Source: Epithemia pelagica (Eukaryota; Bacillariophyta; Bacillariophyceae; Surirellales; Surirellaceae). From it: a stretch of 64,000 bases of DNA. The position numbers were made by a program, and so were the translations under genes. The DNA lies in NCBI GenBank assembly GCA_946965045.2, contig OX337229.1, positions 6,076,001-6,140,000 on the forward strand, read 5' to 3'. The notes under the pieces were generated by a model. It had not been told where the DNA came from. It made no database searches and worked only from the letters and a program-made list of their open reading frames with translations. This document shows, one piece after another, positions 1-14,000 of this stretch (position 1 is the first letter of the stretch; each line of letters opens with the position of its first letter).

Positions 1-3000
1 GATTTGTCGCCATTTGTTTCGCGTGAGAACAACTCTAGAATCCACAGGTTTTGGAATGTGAAAATGGTGTCACTTATAGTCCACGCCATAAGGTATCTGA
101 TAATGCAATGCAATTTGGGTTCGGCAACTTTGATGGTATACTTGTTCCTGTTCGACTTGAGGCTATAGTACTATAAGATTTGTCGCCATTTGTTTCGCGT
201 GAGAACAACTCTAGTATCCACAGGTTTTGGAATGTCAAAATGGTGTCACTTATAGTCCACGCCATAAGGTATCTGATGATGCAATGCAATTTGGGTGCGG
301 CAACTTTGATGGTATACTTGTTCCTGTTCGCCTTGAGGCTATAGTACTATAAGATTTGTCGCCATTTGTTTCGCATGAGAACAACTCTAGAATCCACAGG
401 TTTTGGAATGTGAAAAAGGTGTCACTTATAGTCCACGCCATAAGGTATCTGATGATGTAATGCAATTTGGGTTCGGCAACTTTGATGGTATACTTGTTCC
501 TGTTCCACTTGAGGCTATTGTACTATAAGATTTGTCGCCATTTGTTTCGCGTGAGAACAACTCTAGAATCCACAGGTTTTGGAATGTGAAAATGGTGTCA
601 CTTATAGTCCACGCCATAAGGTATCTGATGTTGCAATGCAATTTGGGTTCGGCAACTTAAATGGTATACTTGTTCCTGTTCGACTTGAGGCTATTGTACT
701 ATAAGATTTGTCGCCATTTGTTTCGCGTGAGAACAACTCTAGAATCCACAGGTTTTGGAATGTGAAAATGGTGTCACTTATAGTCCACGCCATAAGGTAT
801 CTGATGATGCAATGCAATTTGGGTTCGGCAACTTAAATGGTATACTTGTTCCTGTTCGACTTGAGGCTATTGTACTATAAGATTTGTCGCCATTTGTTTC
901 GCGTGAGAACAACTCTAGTATCCACAGGTTTTGGAATATGAACCTGTTGTCACTTATAGTCCACGCCATAAGGTATCTGATGATGTAATGCAATTTGGGT
1001 TCGGCAACTTTGATGGTATACTTGTTCCTGTTCGACTTGAGGCTATAGTACTATAAGATTTGTCGCCATTTGTTTCGCGTGAGAACAACTCTAGTATCCA
1101 CAGGTTTTGGAATATGAACCTGTTGTCACTTATAGTCCACGCCATAAGGTATCTGATGATGCAATGCAATTTGGGTTCGGCAACTTAAATGGTATACTTG
1201 TTCCTGATCGACTTGAGGCTATTGTACTATAAGATTTGTCGCCATTTGTTTCGCGTGAGAACAACTCTAGAATCCACAGGTTTTGGAATGTGAAAATGGT
1301 GTCACTTATAGTCCACGCCATAAGGTATCTGATGTTGTTATGCAATTTGGGTGCGGCAACTTTGATGGTATACTTGCTCCTGTTCAACTTGAGGCTATTG
1401 TACTATAAGATTTGTCGCCATTTGTTTCGCGTGAGAACAACTCTAGAATCCACAGGTTTTGGAATGTGAAAATGGTGTCACTTATAGTCCACGCCATAAG
1501 GTATCTGATAATTCAATGCAATTTGGGTTCGACAACTTTGATGGTATACTTGTTCCTGTTCGACTTGAGGCTATAGTACTATAAGATTTGTCGCCATTTG
1601 TTTCGCGTGAAAACAACTCTAGTATCCACAGGTTTTGGAATGTGAAAATGGTGTCACTTATAGTCCACGCCATAAGGTATCTGATAATTCAATGCAATTT
1701 GGGTTCGACAACTTTGATGGTATACTTGTTCCTGTTCGACTTGAGGCTATAGTACTATAAGATTTGTCGCCATTTGTTTCGCGTGAGAACAACTCTAGTA
1801 TCCACATGTTTTGGAATGTGAAAAAGGTGTCACTTATATTCCACGCCATACGATATCTGATGATGCAATGCAATTTGGGTGCGGCAACTTTGATGGTATA
1901 CTTGTTCCTGTTCGCCTTGAGGCTATAGTACTATAAGATTTGTCGCCATTTGTTTCGCATGAGAACAACTCTAGAATCCACAGGTTTTGGAATGTGAAAA
2001 AGGTGTCACTTATAGTCCACGCCATACGATATCTGATGATGCAATGCAATTTGGGTGCGGCAACTTTGATGGTATACTTGTTCCTGTTCGACTTGAGGCT
2101 ATAGTACTATAAGATTTGTCGCCATTTGTTTCGCATGAGAACAACTCTAGAATCCACAGGTTTTGGAATGTGAAAATGGTGTCACTTATAGTCCACGCCA
2201 TAAGGTATCTGATAATGTAATGTAATTTGGGTTCGGCAACTTTGATGGTATACTTGTTCCTGTTCAACTTGAGGCTATATTACTATAAGATTTGTCGCCA
2301 TTTGTTTCGCGTGAGAACAACTCTAGAATCCACAGGTTTTGGAATGTGAAAATGGTGTCACTTATAGTCCACGCCATAAGGTATCTGATGATGCAATGCA
2401 ATTTGGGTTCGGCAACTTAAATGGTATACTTGTTCCTGTTCGACTTGAGGCTATTGTACTATAAGATTTGTCGCCATTTGTTTCGCGTGAGAACAACTCT
2501 AGAATCCACAGGTTTTGGAATGTGAAAATGGTGTCACTTATAGTCCACGCCATAAGGTATCTGATAATTCAATGCAATTTGGGTTCGGCAACTTAAATGG
2601 TATACTTGTTCCTGTTCGACTTGAGGCTATAGTACTATAAGATTTGTCGCCATTTGTTTCGCGTGAGAACAACTCTAGTATCCACATGTTTTGGAATGTG
2701 AAAATGGTGTCACTTATAGTCCACGCCATAAGGTATCTGATGATGTAATGCAATTTGGGTTCGGCAACTTTGATGGTATACTTGTTCCTGTTCGACTTGA
2801 GGCTATAGTACTATAAGATTTGTCGCCATTTGTTTCGCGTGAGAACAACTCTAGTATCCACAGGTTTTGGAATATGAACCTGTTGTCACTTATAGTCCAC
2901 GCCATAAGGTATCTGATGATGCAATGCAATTTGGGTGCGGCAACTTTGATGGTATACTTGTTCCTGATCGACTTGAGGCTATTGTACTATAAGATTTGTC

Positions 3001-6000
3001 GCCATTTGTTTCGCGTGAGAACAACTCTAGAATCCACAGGTTTTGGAATGTGAAAATGGTGTCACTTATAGTCCACGTCATAAGGTATCTGATAATGCAA
3101 TGCAATTTGGGTGCGGCAACTTTGATGGTATACTTGTTCCTGTTCGACTTGAGGCTATAGTACTATAAGATTTGTCGCCATTTGTTTCGCGTGAGAACAA
3201 CTCTAGTATCCACAGGTTTTGGAATGTGAAAATGGTGTCACTTATAGTCCACGCCATAAGGTATCTGATGATGTAATGCAATTTGGGTGCGGCAACTTTG
3301 ATGGTATACTTGCTCCTGTTCAACTTGAGGCTATTGTACTATAAGATTTGTCGCCATTTGTTTCGCGTGAGAACAACTCTAGAATCCACAGGTTTTGGAA
3401 TGTGAAAATGGTGTCACTTATAGTCCACGCCATAAGGTATCTGATAATTCAATGCAATTTGGGTTCGACAACTTTGATGGTATACTTGTTCCTGTTCGAC
3501 TTGAGGCTATAGTACTATAAGATTTGTCGCCATTTGTTTCGCGTGAAAACAACTCTAGTATCCACAGGTTTTGGAATGTGAAAATGGTGTCACTTATAGT
3601 CCACGCCATAAGGTATCTGATGATGCAATGCAATTTGGGTTCGGCAACTTTGATGGTATACTTGTTCCTGTTCGACTTGAGGCTATAGTACTATAAGATT
3701 TGTCGCCATTTGTTTCGCGTGAGAACAACTCTAGTATCCTCATGTTTTGGAATGTCAAACTGGTGTCACTTATAGTCCACGCCATAAGGTATTTGATAAT
3801 TCAATGCAATTTGGGTTCGGCAACTTTAATGGTATACTTGTTCCTGTTCGACTTGAGGCTATAGTACTATAAGATTTGTCGCCATTTGTTTCGCGTGAGA
3901 ACAACTCTAGTATCCACAGGTTTTGGAATGTGAAACTGTTGTCACTTATAGTCCACGCCATAAGGTATCTGATAATGCAATGCAATTTGGGTTCGGCAAC
4001 TTTGATGGTATACTTGTTCCTGTTCGACTTGAGGCTATACTACTATAAGATTTGTCGCCATTTGTTTCGCGTGAGAACAACTCTAGTATCCACAGGTTTT
4101 GGAATGTGAAACTGTTGTCACTTATAGTCCACGCCATAAGGTATCTGATAATGCAATGCAATTTGGGTGCGGCAACTTTGATGGTATACTTGTTCCTGTT
4201 CGACTTGAGGCTATTGTACTAATAGATTTGTCGCCATTTGTTTCGCGTGAGAACAACTCTAGAATCCACAGGTTTTGGAATGTGAAAATGGTGTCACTTA
4301 TAGTCCACGTCATAAGGTATCTGATAATGCAATGCAATTTGGGTTCGGCAACTTTGATGGTATACTTGTTCCTGTTCGACTTGAGGCTATTGTACTATAA
4401 GATTTGTCGCCATTTGTTTCGCGTGAGAACAACTCTAGAATCCACAGGTTTTGGAATGTGAAAATGGTGTCACTTATAGTCCACGCCATAAGGTATCTGA
4501 TAATTCAATGCAATTTGGGTTCGACAACTTTGATGGTATACTTGTTCCTGTTCGACTTGAGGCTATAGTACTATAAGATTTGTCGCCATTTGTTTCGCGT
4601 GAAAACAACTCTAGTATCCACAGGTTTTGGAATGTGAAAATGGTGTCACTTATAGTCCACGCCATAAGGTATCTGATGATGCAATGCAATTTGGGTTCGG
4701 CAACTTTGATGGTATACTTGTTCCTGTTCGACTTGAGGCTATAGTACTATAAGATTTGTCGCCATTTGTTTCGCGTGAGAACAACTCTAGTATCCTCATG
4801 TTTTGGAATGTCAAACTGGTGTCACTTATAGTCCACGCCATAAGGTATTTGATAATTCAATGCAATTTGGGTTCGGCAACTTTAATGGTATACTTGTTCC
4901 TGTTCGACTTGAGGCTATAGTACTATAAGATTTGTCGCCATTTGTTTCGCGTGAGAACAACTCTAGAATCCACAGGTTTTGAAATGTGAAAATGGTGTCA
5001 CTTATAGTCCACGTCATAAGGTATCTGATGATGCAATGCAATTTGGGTGCGGCAACTTTGATGGTATACTTGTTCCTGATCGACTTGAGGCTATTGTACT
5101 ATAAGATTTGTCGCCATTTGTTTCGCGTGAGAACAACTCTAGAATCCACAGGTTTTGGAATGTGAAAATGGTGTCACTTATAGTCCACGTCATAAGGTAT
5201 CTGATAATGCAATGCAATTTGGGTTCGGCAACTTTGATGGTATACTTGTTCCTGTTCGACTTGAGGCTATTGTACTATAAGATTTGTCGCCATTTGTTTC
5301 GCGTGAGAACAACTCTAGAATCCACATGTTTTGGAATGTGAAAATAGTGTCACTTATAGTCCACGCCATAAGGTATCTGATGATGCAATGCAATATGGGT
5401 GCGGCAACTTTGATGGTATACTTGTTCCTGTTCGACTTGAGGCTATACTACTATAAGATTTGTCGCCATTTGTTTCGCTTGAGAACAACTCTAGAATCCA
5501 CAGGTTTTGGAATGTGAAAATGGTGTCACTTATAGTCCACGTCATAAGGTATCTGATGATGCAATGCAATTTGGGTGCGGCAACTTTGATGGTATACTTG
5601 TTCCTGATCGACTTGAGGCTATTGTACTATAAGATTTGTCGCCATTTGTTTCGCGTGAGAACAACTCTAGAATCCACAGGTTTTGGAATGTGAAAATGGT
5701 GTCACTTATAGTCCACGTCATAAGGTATCTGATAATGCAATGCAATTTGGGTTCGGCAACTTTGATGGTATACTTGCTCCTGTTCAACTTGAGGCTATTG
5801 TACTATAAGATTTGTCGCCATTTGTTTCGCGTGAGAACAACTCTAGAATCCACAGGTTTTGGAATGTGAAAATGGTGTCACTTATAGTCCACGCCATAAG
5901 GTATCTGATAATTCAATGCAATTTGGGTTCGACAACTTTGATGGTATACTTGTTCCTGTTCGACTTGAGGCTATAGTACTATAAGATTTGTCGCCATTTG

Positions 6001-9000
6001 TTTCGCGTGAAAACAACTCTAGTATCCACAGGTTTTGGAATGTGAAAATGGTGTCACTTATAGTCCACGCCATAAGGTATCTGATGATGCAATGCAATTT
6101 GGGTTCGGCAACTTTGATGGTATACTTGTTCCTGTTCGACTTGAGGCTATAGTACTATAAGATTTGTCGCCATTTGTTTCGCGTGAGAACAACTCTAGTA
6201 TCCTCATGTTTTGGAATGTCAAACTGGTGTCACTTATAGTCCACGCCATAAGGTATTTGATAATTCAATGCAATTTGGGTTCGGCAACTTTAATGGTATA
6301 CTTGTTCCTGTTCGACTTGAGGCTATAGTACTATAAGATTTGTCGCCATTTGTTTCGCGTGAGAACAACTCTAGAATCCACAGGTTTTGAAATGTGAAAA
6401 TGGTGTCACTTATAGTCCACGCCATAAGGTATCTGATAATGCAATGCAATTTGGGTGCGGTAACTTTGATGGTATACTTGTTCCTGTTCGACTTGAGGCT
6501 ATACTACTATAAGATTTGTCGCCATTTGTTTCGCGTGAGAACAACTCTAGTATCCACAGGTTTTGGAATGTCAAAATGGTGTCACTTATAGTCCACGCCA
6601 TAAGGTATCTGATAATGCAATGCAATTTGGGTTCGGCAACTTTGATGGTATACTTGTTCCTGTTCGACTTGAGGCTATACTACTATAAGATTTGTCGCCA
6701 TTTGTTTCGCGTGAGAACAACTCTAGTATCCACAGGTTTTGGAATGTGAAACTGTTGTCACTTATAGTCCACGCCATAAGGTATCTGATAATGCAATGCA
6801 ATTTGGGTGCGGCAACTTTGATGGTATACTTGTTCCTGTTCGACTTGAGGCTATTGTACTAATAGATTTGTCGCCATTTGTTTCGCGTGAGAACAACTCT
6901 AGTATCCACATGTTTTGGAATGTGAAAATAGTGTCACTTATAGTCCACGCCATAAGGTATCTGATGATGCAATGCAATATGGGTGCGGCAACTTTGATGG
7001 TATACTTGTTCCTGTTCGACTTGAGGCTATACTACTATAAGATTTGTCGCCATTTGTTTCGCTTGAGAACAACTCTAGAATCCACAGGTTTTGGAATGTG
7101 AAAATGGTGTCACTTATAGTCCACGTCATAAGGTATCTGATGATGCAATGCAATTTGGGTGCGGCAACTTTGATGGTATACTTGTTCCTGATCGACTTGA
7201 GGCTATTGTACTATAAGATTTGTCGCCATTTGTTTCGCGTGAGAACAACTCTAGAATCCACAGGTTTTGGAATGTGAAAATGGTGTCACTTATAGTCCAC
7301 GTCATAAGGTATCTGATAATGCAATGCAATTTGGGTTCGGCAACTTTGATGGTATACTTGTTCCTGTTCGACTTGAGGCTATTGTACTATAAGATTTGTC
7401 GCCATTTGTTTCGCGTGAGAACAACTCTAGAATCCACAGGTTTTGGAATGTGAAACTGTTGTCACTTATAGTCCACGCCATAAGGTATCTGATGATGCAA
7501 TGCAATTTGGGTTCGGCAACTTTGATGGTATACTTGTTCCTGTTCGACTTGAGGCTATAGTACTATAAGATTTGCCGCCATTTGTTTCGCGTGAGAACAA
7601 CTCTAGTATCCTCATGTTTTGGAATGTGAAAAAGGTGTCACTTATAGTCCACGCCATAAGGTATCTGATGATGTAATGCAATTTGGGTTCGGCAACTTTG
7701 ATGGTATACTTGTTCCTGTTCAACTTGAGGCTATATTACTATAAGATTTGTCGCCATTTGTTTCGCGTGAGAACAACTCTAGAATCCACAGGTTTTGGAA
7801 TGTGAAAATGGTGTCACTTATAGTCCACGCCATAAGGTATCTGATGATGCAATGCAATTTGGGTTCGGCAACTTAAATGGTATACTTGTTCCTGTTCGAC
7901 TTGAGGCTATTGTACTATAAGATTTGTCGCCATTTGTTTCGCGTGAGAACAACTCTAGAATCCACAGGTTTTGGAATGTGAAACTGTTGTCACTTATAGT
8001 CCACGCCATAAGGTATCTGATGATGCAATGCAATTTGGGTTCGGCAACTTAAATGGTATACTTGTTCCTGTTCGACTTGAGGCTATAGTACTATAAGATT
8101 TGTCGCCATTTGTTTCGCGTGAGAACAACTCTAGTATCCACATGTTTTGGAATGTGAAAATGGTGTCACTTATAGTCCACGCCATAAGGTATCTGATGAT
8201 GTAATGCAATTTGGGTTCGGCAACTTTGATGGTATACTTGTTCCTGTTCGACTTGAGGCTATAGTACTATAAGATTTGTCGCCATTTGTTTCGCGTGAGA
8301 ACAACTCTAGTATCCACAGGTTTTGGAATATGAACCTGTTGTCACTTATAGTTCACGCCATAAGGTATCTGATGATGCAATGCAATTTGGGTGCGGCAAC
8401 TTTGATGGTATACTTGTTCCTGATCGACTTGAGGCTATTGTACTATAAGATTTGTCGCCATTTGTTTCGCGTGAGAACAACTCTAGAATCCACAGGTTTT
8501 GGAATGTGAAAATGGTGTCACTTATAGTCCACGTCATAAGGTATCTGATAATGCAATGCAATTTGGGTGCGGCAACTTTGATGGTATACTTGTTCCTGTT
8601 CGACTTGAGGCTATAGTACTATAAGATTTGTCGCCATTTGTTTCGCGTGAGAACAACTCTAGTATCCACAGGTTTTGGAATGTGAAAATGGTGTCACTTA
8701 TAGTCCACGCCATAAGGTATCTGATGATGTAATGCAATTTGGGTGCGGCAACTTTGATGGTATACTTGCTCCTGTTCAACTTGAGGCTATTGTACTATAA
8801 GATTTGTCGCCATTTGTTTCGCGTGAGAACAACTCTAGAATCCACAGGTTTTGGAATGTGAAAATGGTGTCACTTATAGTCCACGCCATAAGGTATCTGA
8901 TAATTCAATGCAATTTGGGTTCGACAACTTTGATGGTATACTTGTTCCTGTTCGACTTGAGGCTATAGTACTATAAGATTTGTCGCCATTTGTTTCGCGT

Positions 9001-11008
9001 GAAAACAACTCTAGTATCCACAGGTTTTGGAATGTGAAAATGGTGTCACTTATAGTCCACGCCATAAGGTATCTGATAATGCAATGCAATTTGGGTGCGG
9101 TAACTTTGATGGTATACTTGTTCCTGTTCGACTTGAGGCTATACTACTATAAGATTTGTCGCCATTTGTTTCGCGTGAGAACAACTCTAGTATCCACAGG
9201 TTTTGGAATGTCAAAATGGTGTCACTTATAGTCCACGCCATAAGGTATCTGATAATGCAATGCAATTTGGGTTCGGCAACTTTGATGGTATACTTGTTCC
9301 TGTTCGACTTGAGGCTATACTACTATAAGATTTGTCGCCATTTGTTTCGCGTGAGAACAACTCTAGTATCCACAGGTTTTGGAATGTGAAACTGTTGTCA
9401 CTTATAGTCCACGCCATAAGTTATCTGATGATGCAATGCAATTTGGGTGCGGCAACTTTGATGGTATACTTGTTCCTGTTCGACTTGAGGCTATTGTACT
9501 AATAGATTTGTCGCCATTTGTTTCGCGTGAGAACAACTCTAGTATCCACAGGTTTTGGAATGTGAAAATAGTGTCACTTAAAGTCCACGCCATAAGTTAT
9601 CTGATGATGCAATGCAATTTGGGTGCGGCAACTTTGATGGTATACTTGTTCCTGTTCGACTTGAGGCTATACTACTATAAGATTTGTCGCCATTTGTTTC
9701 GCTTGAGAACAACTCTAGAATCCACAGGTTTTGGAATGTGAAAATGGTGTCACTTATAGTCCACGCCATAAGGTATCTGATGATGCAATGCAATTTGGGT
9801 TCGGCAACTTTGATGGTATACTTGTTCCTGTTCCACTTGAGGCTATTGTACTATAAGATTTGTCGCCATTTGTTTCACGTGAGAACAACTCTAGTATCCA
9901 CAGGTTTTGGAATGTGAAAATGTTGTCACTCATATTCCACGCCATACGATATCTGATAATGCAATGCAATTTGGGTGCGGCAACTTTGATGGTATACTTG
10001 TTCCTGTTCGACTTGAGGCTATAGTACTATAAGATTTGTCGCCATTTGTTTCGCGTGAGAACAACTCTAGTATCCACAGGTTTTGGAATGTGAAAATAGT
10101 GTCACTTATAGTCCACGCCATAACGTATTTGATAATGCAATGCAATTTGGGTGCGGCAACTTTGATGGTATACTTGTTCCTGTTCGACTTGAGGCTATAC
10201 TACTATAAGATTTGTCGCCATTTGTTTCGCTTGAGAACAACTCTAGTATCCACAGGTTTTGGAATGTGAAAATGGTGTCACTTATAGTCCACGCCATAAG
10301 GTATCTGATGATGTAATGCAATTTGGGTGCGGCAACTTTGATGGTATACTTGCTCCTGTTCCACTTGAGGCTATTGTACTATAAGATTTGTCGCCATTTG
10401 TTTCGCGTGAGAACAACTCTAGTATCCACAGGTTTTGGAATGTGAAAATGTTGTCACTTATATTCCACGCCATACGATATCTGATGATGCAATGCAATTT
10501 GGGTGCGGCAACTTTGATGGTATACTTGTTCCTGTTCGACTTGAGGCTATAGTACTATAAGATTTGTCGCCATTTGTTTCGCGTGAGAACAACTCTAGTA
10601 TCCACAGGTTTTGGAATGTGAAAATAGTGTCACTTATAGTCCACGCCATAACGTATTTGATAATGCAATGCAATTTGGGTGCGGCAACTTTGATGGTATA
10701 CTTGTTCCTGTTCAACTTGAGGCTATTGTACTATAAGATTTGTCGCCATTTGTTTCGCGTGAGAACAACTCTAGTATCCACAGGTTTTGGAATGTCAAAC
10801 TGTTGTCACTTATAGTCCACGCCATAAGGTATCTGATGATGCAATGCAATTTGGGTTCGGCAACTTTGATGGTATACTTGTTCCTGTTCCACTTGAGGCT
10901 ATTGTACTATAAGATTTGTCGCCATTTGTTTCGCGTGAAAACAACTCTAGAATCCATTGGTTTTGGAATGTGAAAATGGTGTGACTTATAGCCCACTGCA
11001 TAAGCTAT
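1..11008. repeat. 176-bp satellite array, 62 full monomers plus a partial one
   Basis: Monomers begin at 1, 177, 353 and every 176 bases to 10913, with no net length change across 62 copies; copies differ by scattered substitutions. The 63rd copy (10913 to about 11008) is more diverged and fades near GCATAAGCTAT. The array runs off the left edge, so its full size is unknown. Each monomer carries a 12-bp palindrome TATAGTACTATA or a one-base variant of it. A minus-strand frame of 63-85 codons and a plus-strand frame of about 77 codons recur in most copies, but they follow the 176-bp period and shift phase each unit (176 is not a multiple of 3), so I do not treat them as genes. A 170-180 bp unit is common for satellites phased with nucleosomes; a centromeric or heterochromatic role is inference. 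Confidence 0.97.
2714..9089. repeat. Higher-order duplications inside the satellite
   Basis: Variant patterns recur as blocks. The five monomers at about 2714-3633 reappear at about 8170-9089, an offset of 5456 bases or 31 monomers, with only a few substitutions (for example a T for C at 8353 in the GTTCACGCC segment). A block at 3418-4000 recurs at 4474-5050 (6 monomers on) and again at 5882-6450 (8 more). A block at 5354-5569 recurs at 6938-7153 (9 monomers), and 6410-6900 recurs at 9050-9540 (15 monomers). The array therefore grew by multi-monomer duplication, as expected from unequal exchange, rather than monomer by monomer. Confidence 0.8.
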
Positions 11009-14000
11009 CCCTCATCCGAATACAGGTATATGATGGCTTCAATTTTATAAGAGCTATGTCTGTCATCTATATGAACCTTCGGTGGTGGATGCTTCGTAGT
11101 TCTAAAGCAGACATGGAATTCTTTACATTCCGCTGACATCCTGCGACACTTTTCTGCAATCAAAGGTTTTGCTATAAAGAGGCCCTTCATTTCACAAACT
11201 CTTGAAAGGCAAACATAGTTCCAGTTTCCAGTGTAATCCCAGTTCGATATGTAGAGGAACTCAATTGACCGTCCTTGCAGTTTATGGACGGTTCTTGCGT
11301 TTGACACGTTCACAGGAAGCTGGGTCATCTTCATCATTTTCCGAACTCTTGTCATGTTAAGCAGTGGCAATGGAAACTGTACTTGTTGACAGACAGTTTC
11401 TGGTTTTAGAATGACGAGTTGGTTACGTCCACCATCCAACATCTCCACTTTTAGTCCTTCAAGTTGGGAGACCTTTATACTCCAAACATAGAACCCATCA
11501 ATCATTATTTTTTCCATGTCATTCAACGTAACACCTTGTTTGAGAACAAGTCCCTTGAATTCACACATTGCTCCATTTGCAATACATGAATCAACTTTTT
11601 TATTCTCATTGATGCACAATGGTCTTCCATAGTACAGTTTCAGCAGAGGGTCATATCTTTTGTTGTCTTTTCCTCGTAGATGTCCTTCTCCACATGTTGC
11701 ATAGAGGATATCTTCACACGACTTGTTAAAATTGATGTATTCAGAACGTGTCCCAGCTTTCCTCCACTTCAAATTAGAGGCTTTTATACAGACTGTGTGT
11801 AGTGGTGGTCGTACAGTTGGATCTTTTGAATGGGTGTTTTCGAGATGTTTCCCAAAAATAGCATCATTGATGGCAGCGCGATCAAGGTTGGTTTTTGTTG
11901 CATATACCACATTTGGGGGTATATCACTTTCTGTTGGTCCACCTCTTGAACCAACAACCCGAGTGTTAATCTTCTGAACGTCTCTGTCACTTGGCCCTTC
12001 ATCCCGGAATATTGAAAGTAAGTTACCCCAAGGTCGATCCAAATGAAACCTGTGGTTTGTTTTTAGCTCAAGAAAAGTATGGACCCATTCATACCATTTT
12101 TCAAAGTCTTTGAATAAATACAAGGGCTGAGCTTTCACTGGTTTGAGCTGCGTAAAATCTCCAGCGAAGACAATTGGAATCCCCCCAAATTTGTGATCTG
12201 GCTTCAAAATGCGTCTCAATTTGTAATCCAGTTTATCAACAACATCTCTTGATGCAAAAGAAATTTCATCTACAATCAAGAGATAAGCATTTTTCCATTC
12301 TTCTGGTTCATTGGTAACTTCCCTGTTTAATGCACAAGCCATATGTGTCGTTTCACCATTGATTCCAACAGCTGCTGCACCAGTAAGGGCTGTAACAACA
12401 ATTGTACGTTTGTCATACCTGACCTTGAGGTTAGAACAGAGATTTTTGGCATATCTCACAAGTGTTTTGATGACATGGCTTTTCCCAGATCCACCTGCTC
12501 CAGAAAGAAAGGATATGAACTGGGATCCTTGATTAACCTTCTGCAAAGTCTTTCTTGTGTGATTCATTTTTCTTCTACGGAATGCAGGCATTTGTTCTTG
12601 TCCAGTCGTGTCTTTTGCTGCTTCATCGTGGAGGCGAAGTACAAATGCAGACATTATGGCCTCGAATGCATATTCCTGGTCTTCATCACCTCTGAAGTGA
12701 TGAACAGCATATTCTCGGATATTCTTCAGTGTTCCAGTTGCTTTTATTTCGTCGTGTCCATCATCCATGGTAATCCTTTCTGTTCTTGATATTGCTAACT
12801 CATGAAGTGCTTTCTTTGTCACAAAAGTTGAATAACGAGAAATGAAATCATCATCGTCTAGACCACTTGGATGCTGTTGATCTGGATCCATTTCCTTGCT
12901 TTGTGTTTCAAAAACGTTTGCACCCACACGTTCTCCAAGATTGGGAGTCGCAATGTTTTGCACACCACATTTTGCAGAGCCACATTTTTGGATGATTGAT
13001 GAGGAAAACTGATAAATGTTGTTCGACGTTCTCAACTGAAGTCCTGAGTCATTTAGTTCATTCATTGTTTCAACCAATTCTTCAAATGCACTGTCAATGT
13101 CATCGTGATTGGTTTCTTCAGCATTGTTCTCATTATAAGACCCATGGCCACAAGCAGCTGACGGGCATGATGTTTCAGACTCAAGAGAATCACACGGTCG
13201 CCCAGCTTCCAAACTATTGCGACAATCCTGAATATTTGCAAGAATCTCACAATGTGCTTCTGTTATAATTCCACTGCAAAGTGCCTCCTGGAAACTTCTA
13301 ACATATGAGCCTGCAACAGTCAAATCCGTTTGAACTGAACGAAAGGGATGAAACAGTAAGTTTGCCTTCTTGGCATAAAGTTCCATAGCATGATGCTCCT
13401 CCTCGAGAATTTCGGGAAGTTGAATAGAATCAATCGTTTGGTTTCCAAAAGAACTGGTGTTCATGAAATCTCTGTAATTGACCACAGGAACCTTGATGTG
13501 TTTGCTAGCCTGCACACCAAGATGATTTTTTGATGGATGGTCCTTTATCCATTCCAGACTGCTTTTTGTTCTTCTGCTCACTGTGAACTGGGACAAAAAA
13601 TCATACAAACAAGTGCCTTCTAGTTCTTCTGGACGCAATAAGTAGTTTGCGACACTTGAAGTCAAAAAAGGTGTCCCCTCAATGGAATCAACAGACAAAT
13701 CATTCAGACCATCTGTTTCAAAATGGTTCAAATTGACATATGCAAAATCATGAGAATAATGAAAACGTGAACCTCCATTTCTCACCAAAAAAGATGCCAT
13801 AGGAGCACTGCATATATGAGCAGAGGTGGAAAGCAACATTGCACCAATCAATGTTTTCATTACTGTAGCCACTCTGTCGTTCTCATTGTCTTCTCCTCCT
13901 TGCTCTTGATTTATGTTCGAAGACTCGTCCTCAAGTTGGAGTAAGGACTCTCTCATTTTCTTGATCATATGTTTTGCAGAATTTGTAAAAAGTTCATTGT

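Noticed and set aside
74-11001. Recurring 63-85 codon minus frames and 77-120 codon plus frames in the satellite
   Set aside because: They repeat with the monomer, overlap the next unit out of phase, and vary without codon-position bias; they are a by-product of a stop-poor repeat.
1-11008. CRISPR-like array
   Set aside because: The whole 176-bp unit repeats with no unique spacers, and the DNA is eukaryotic.
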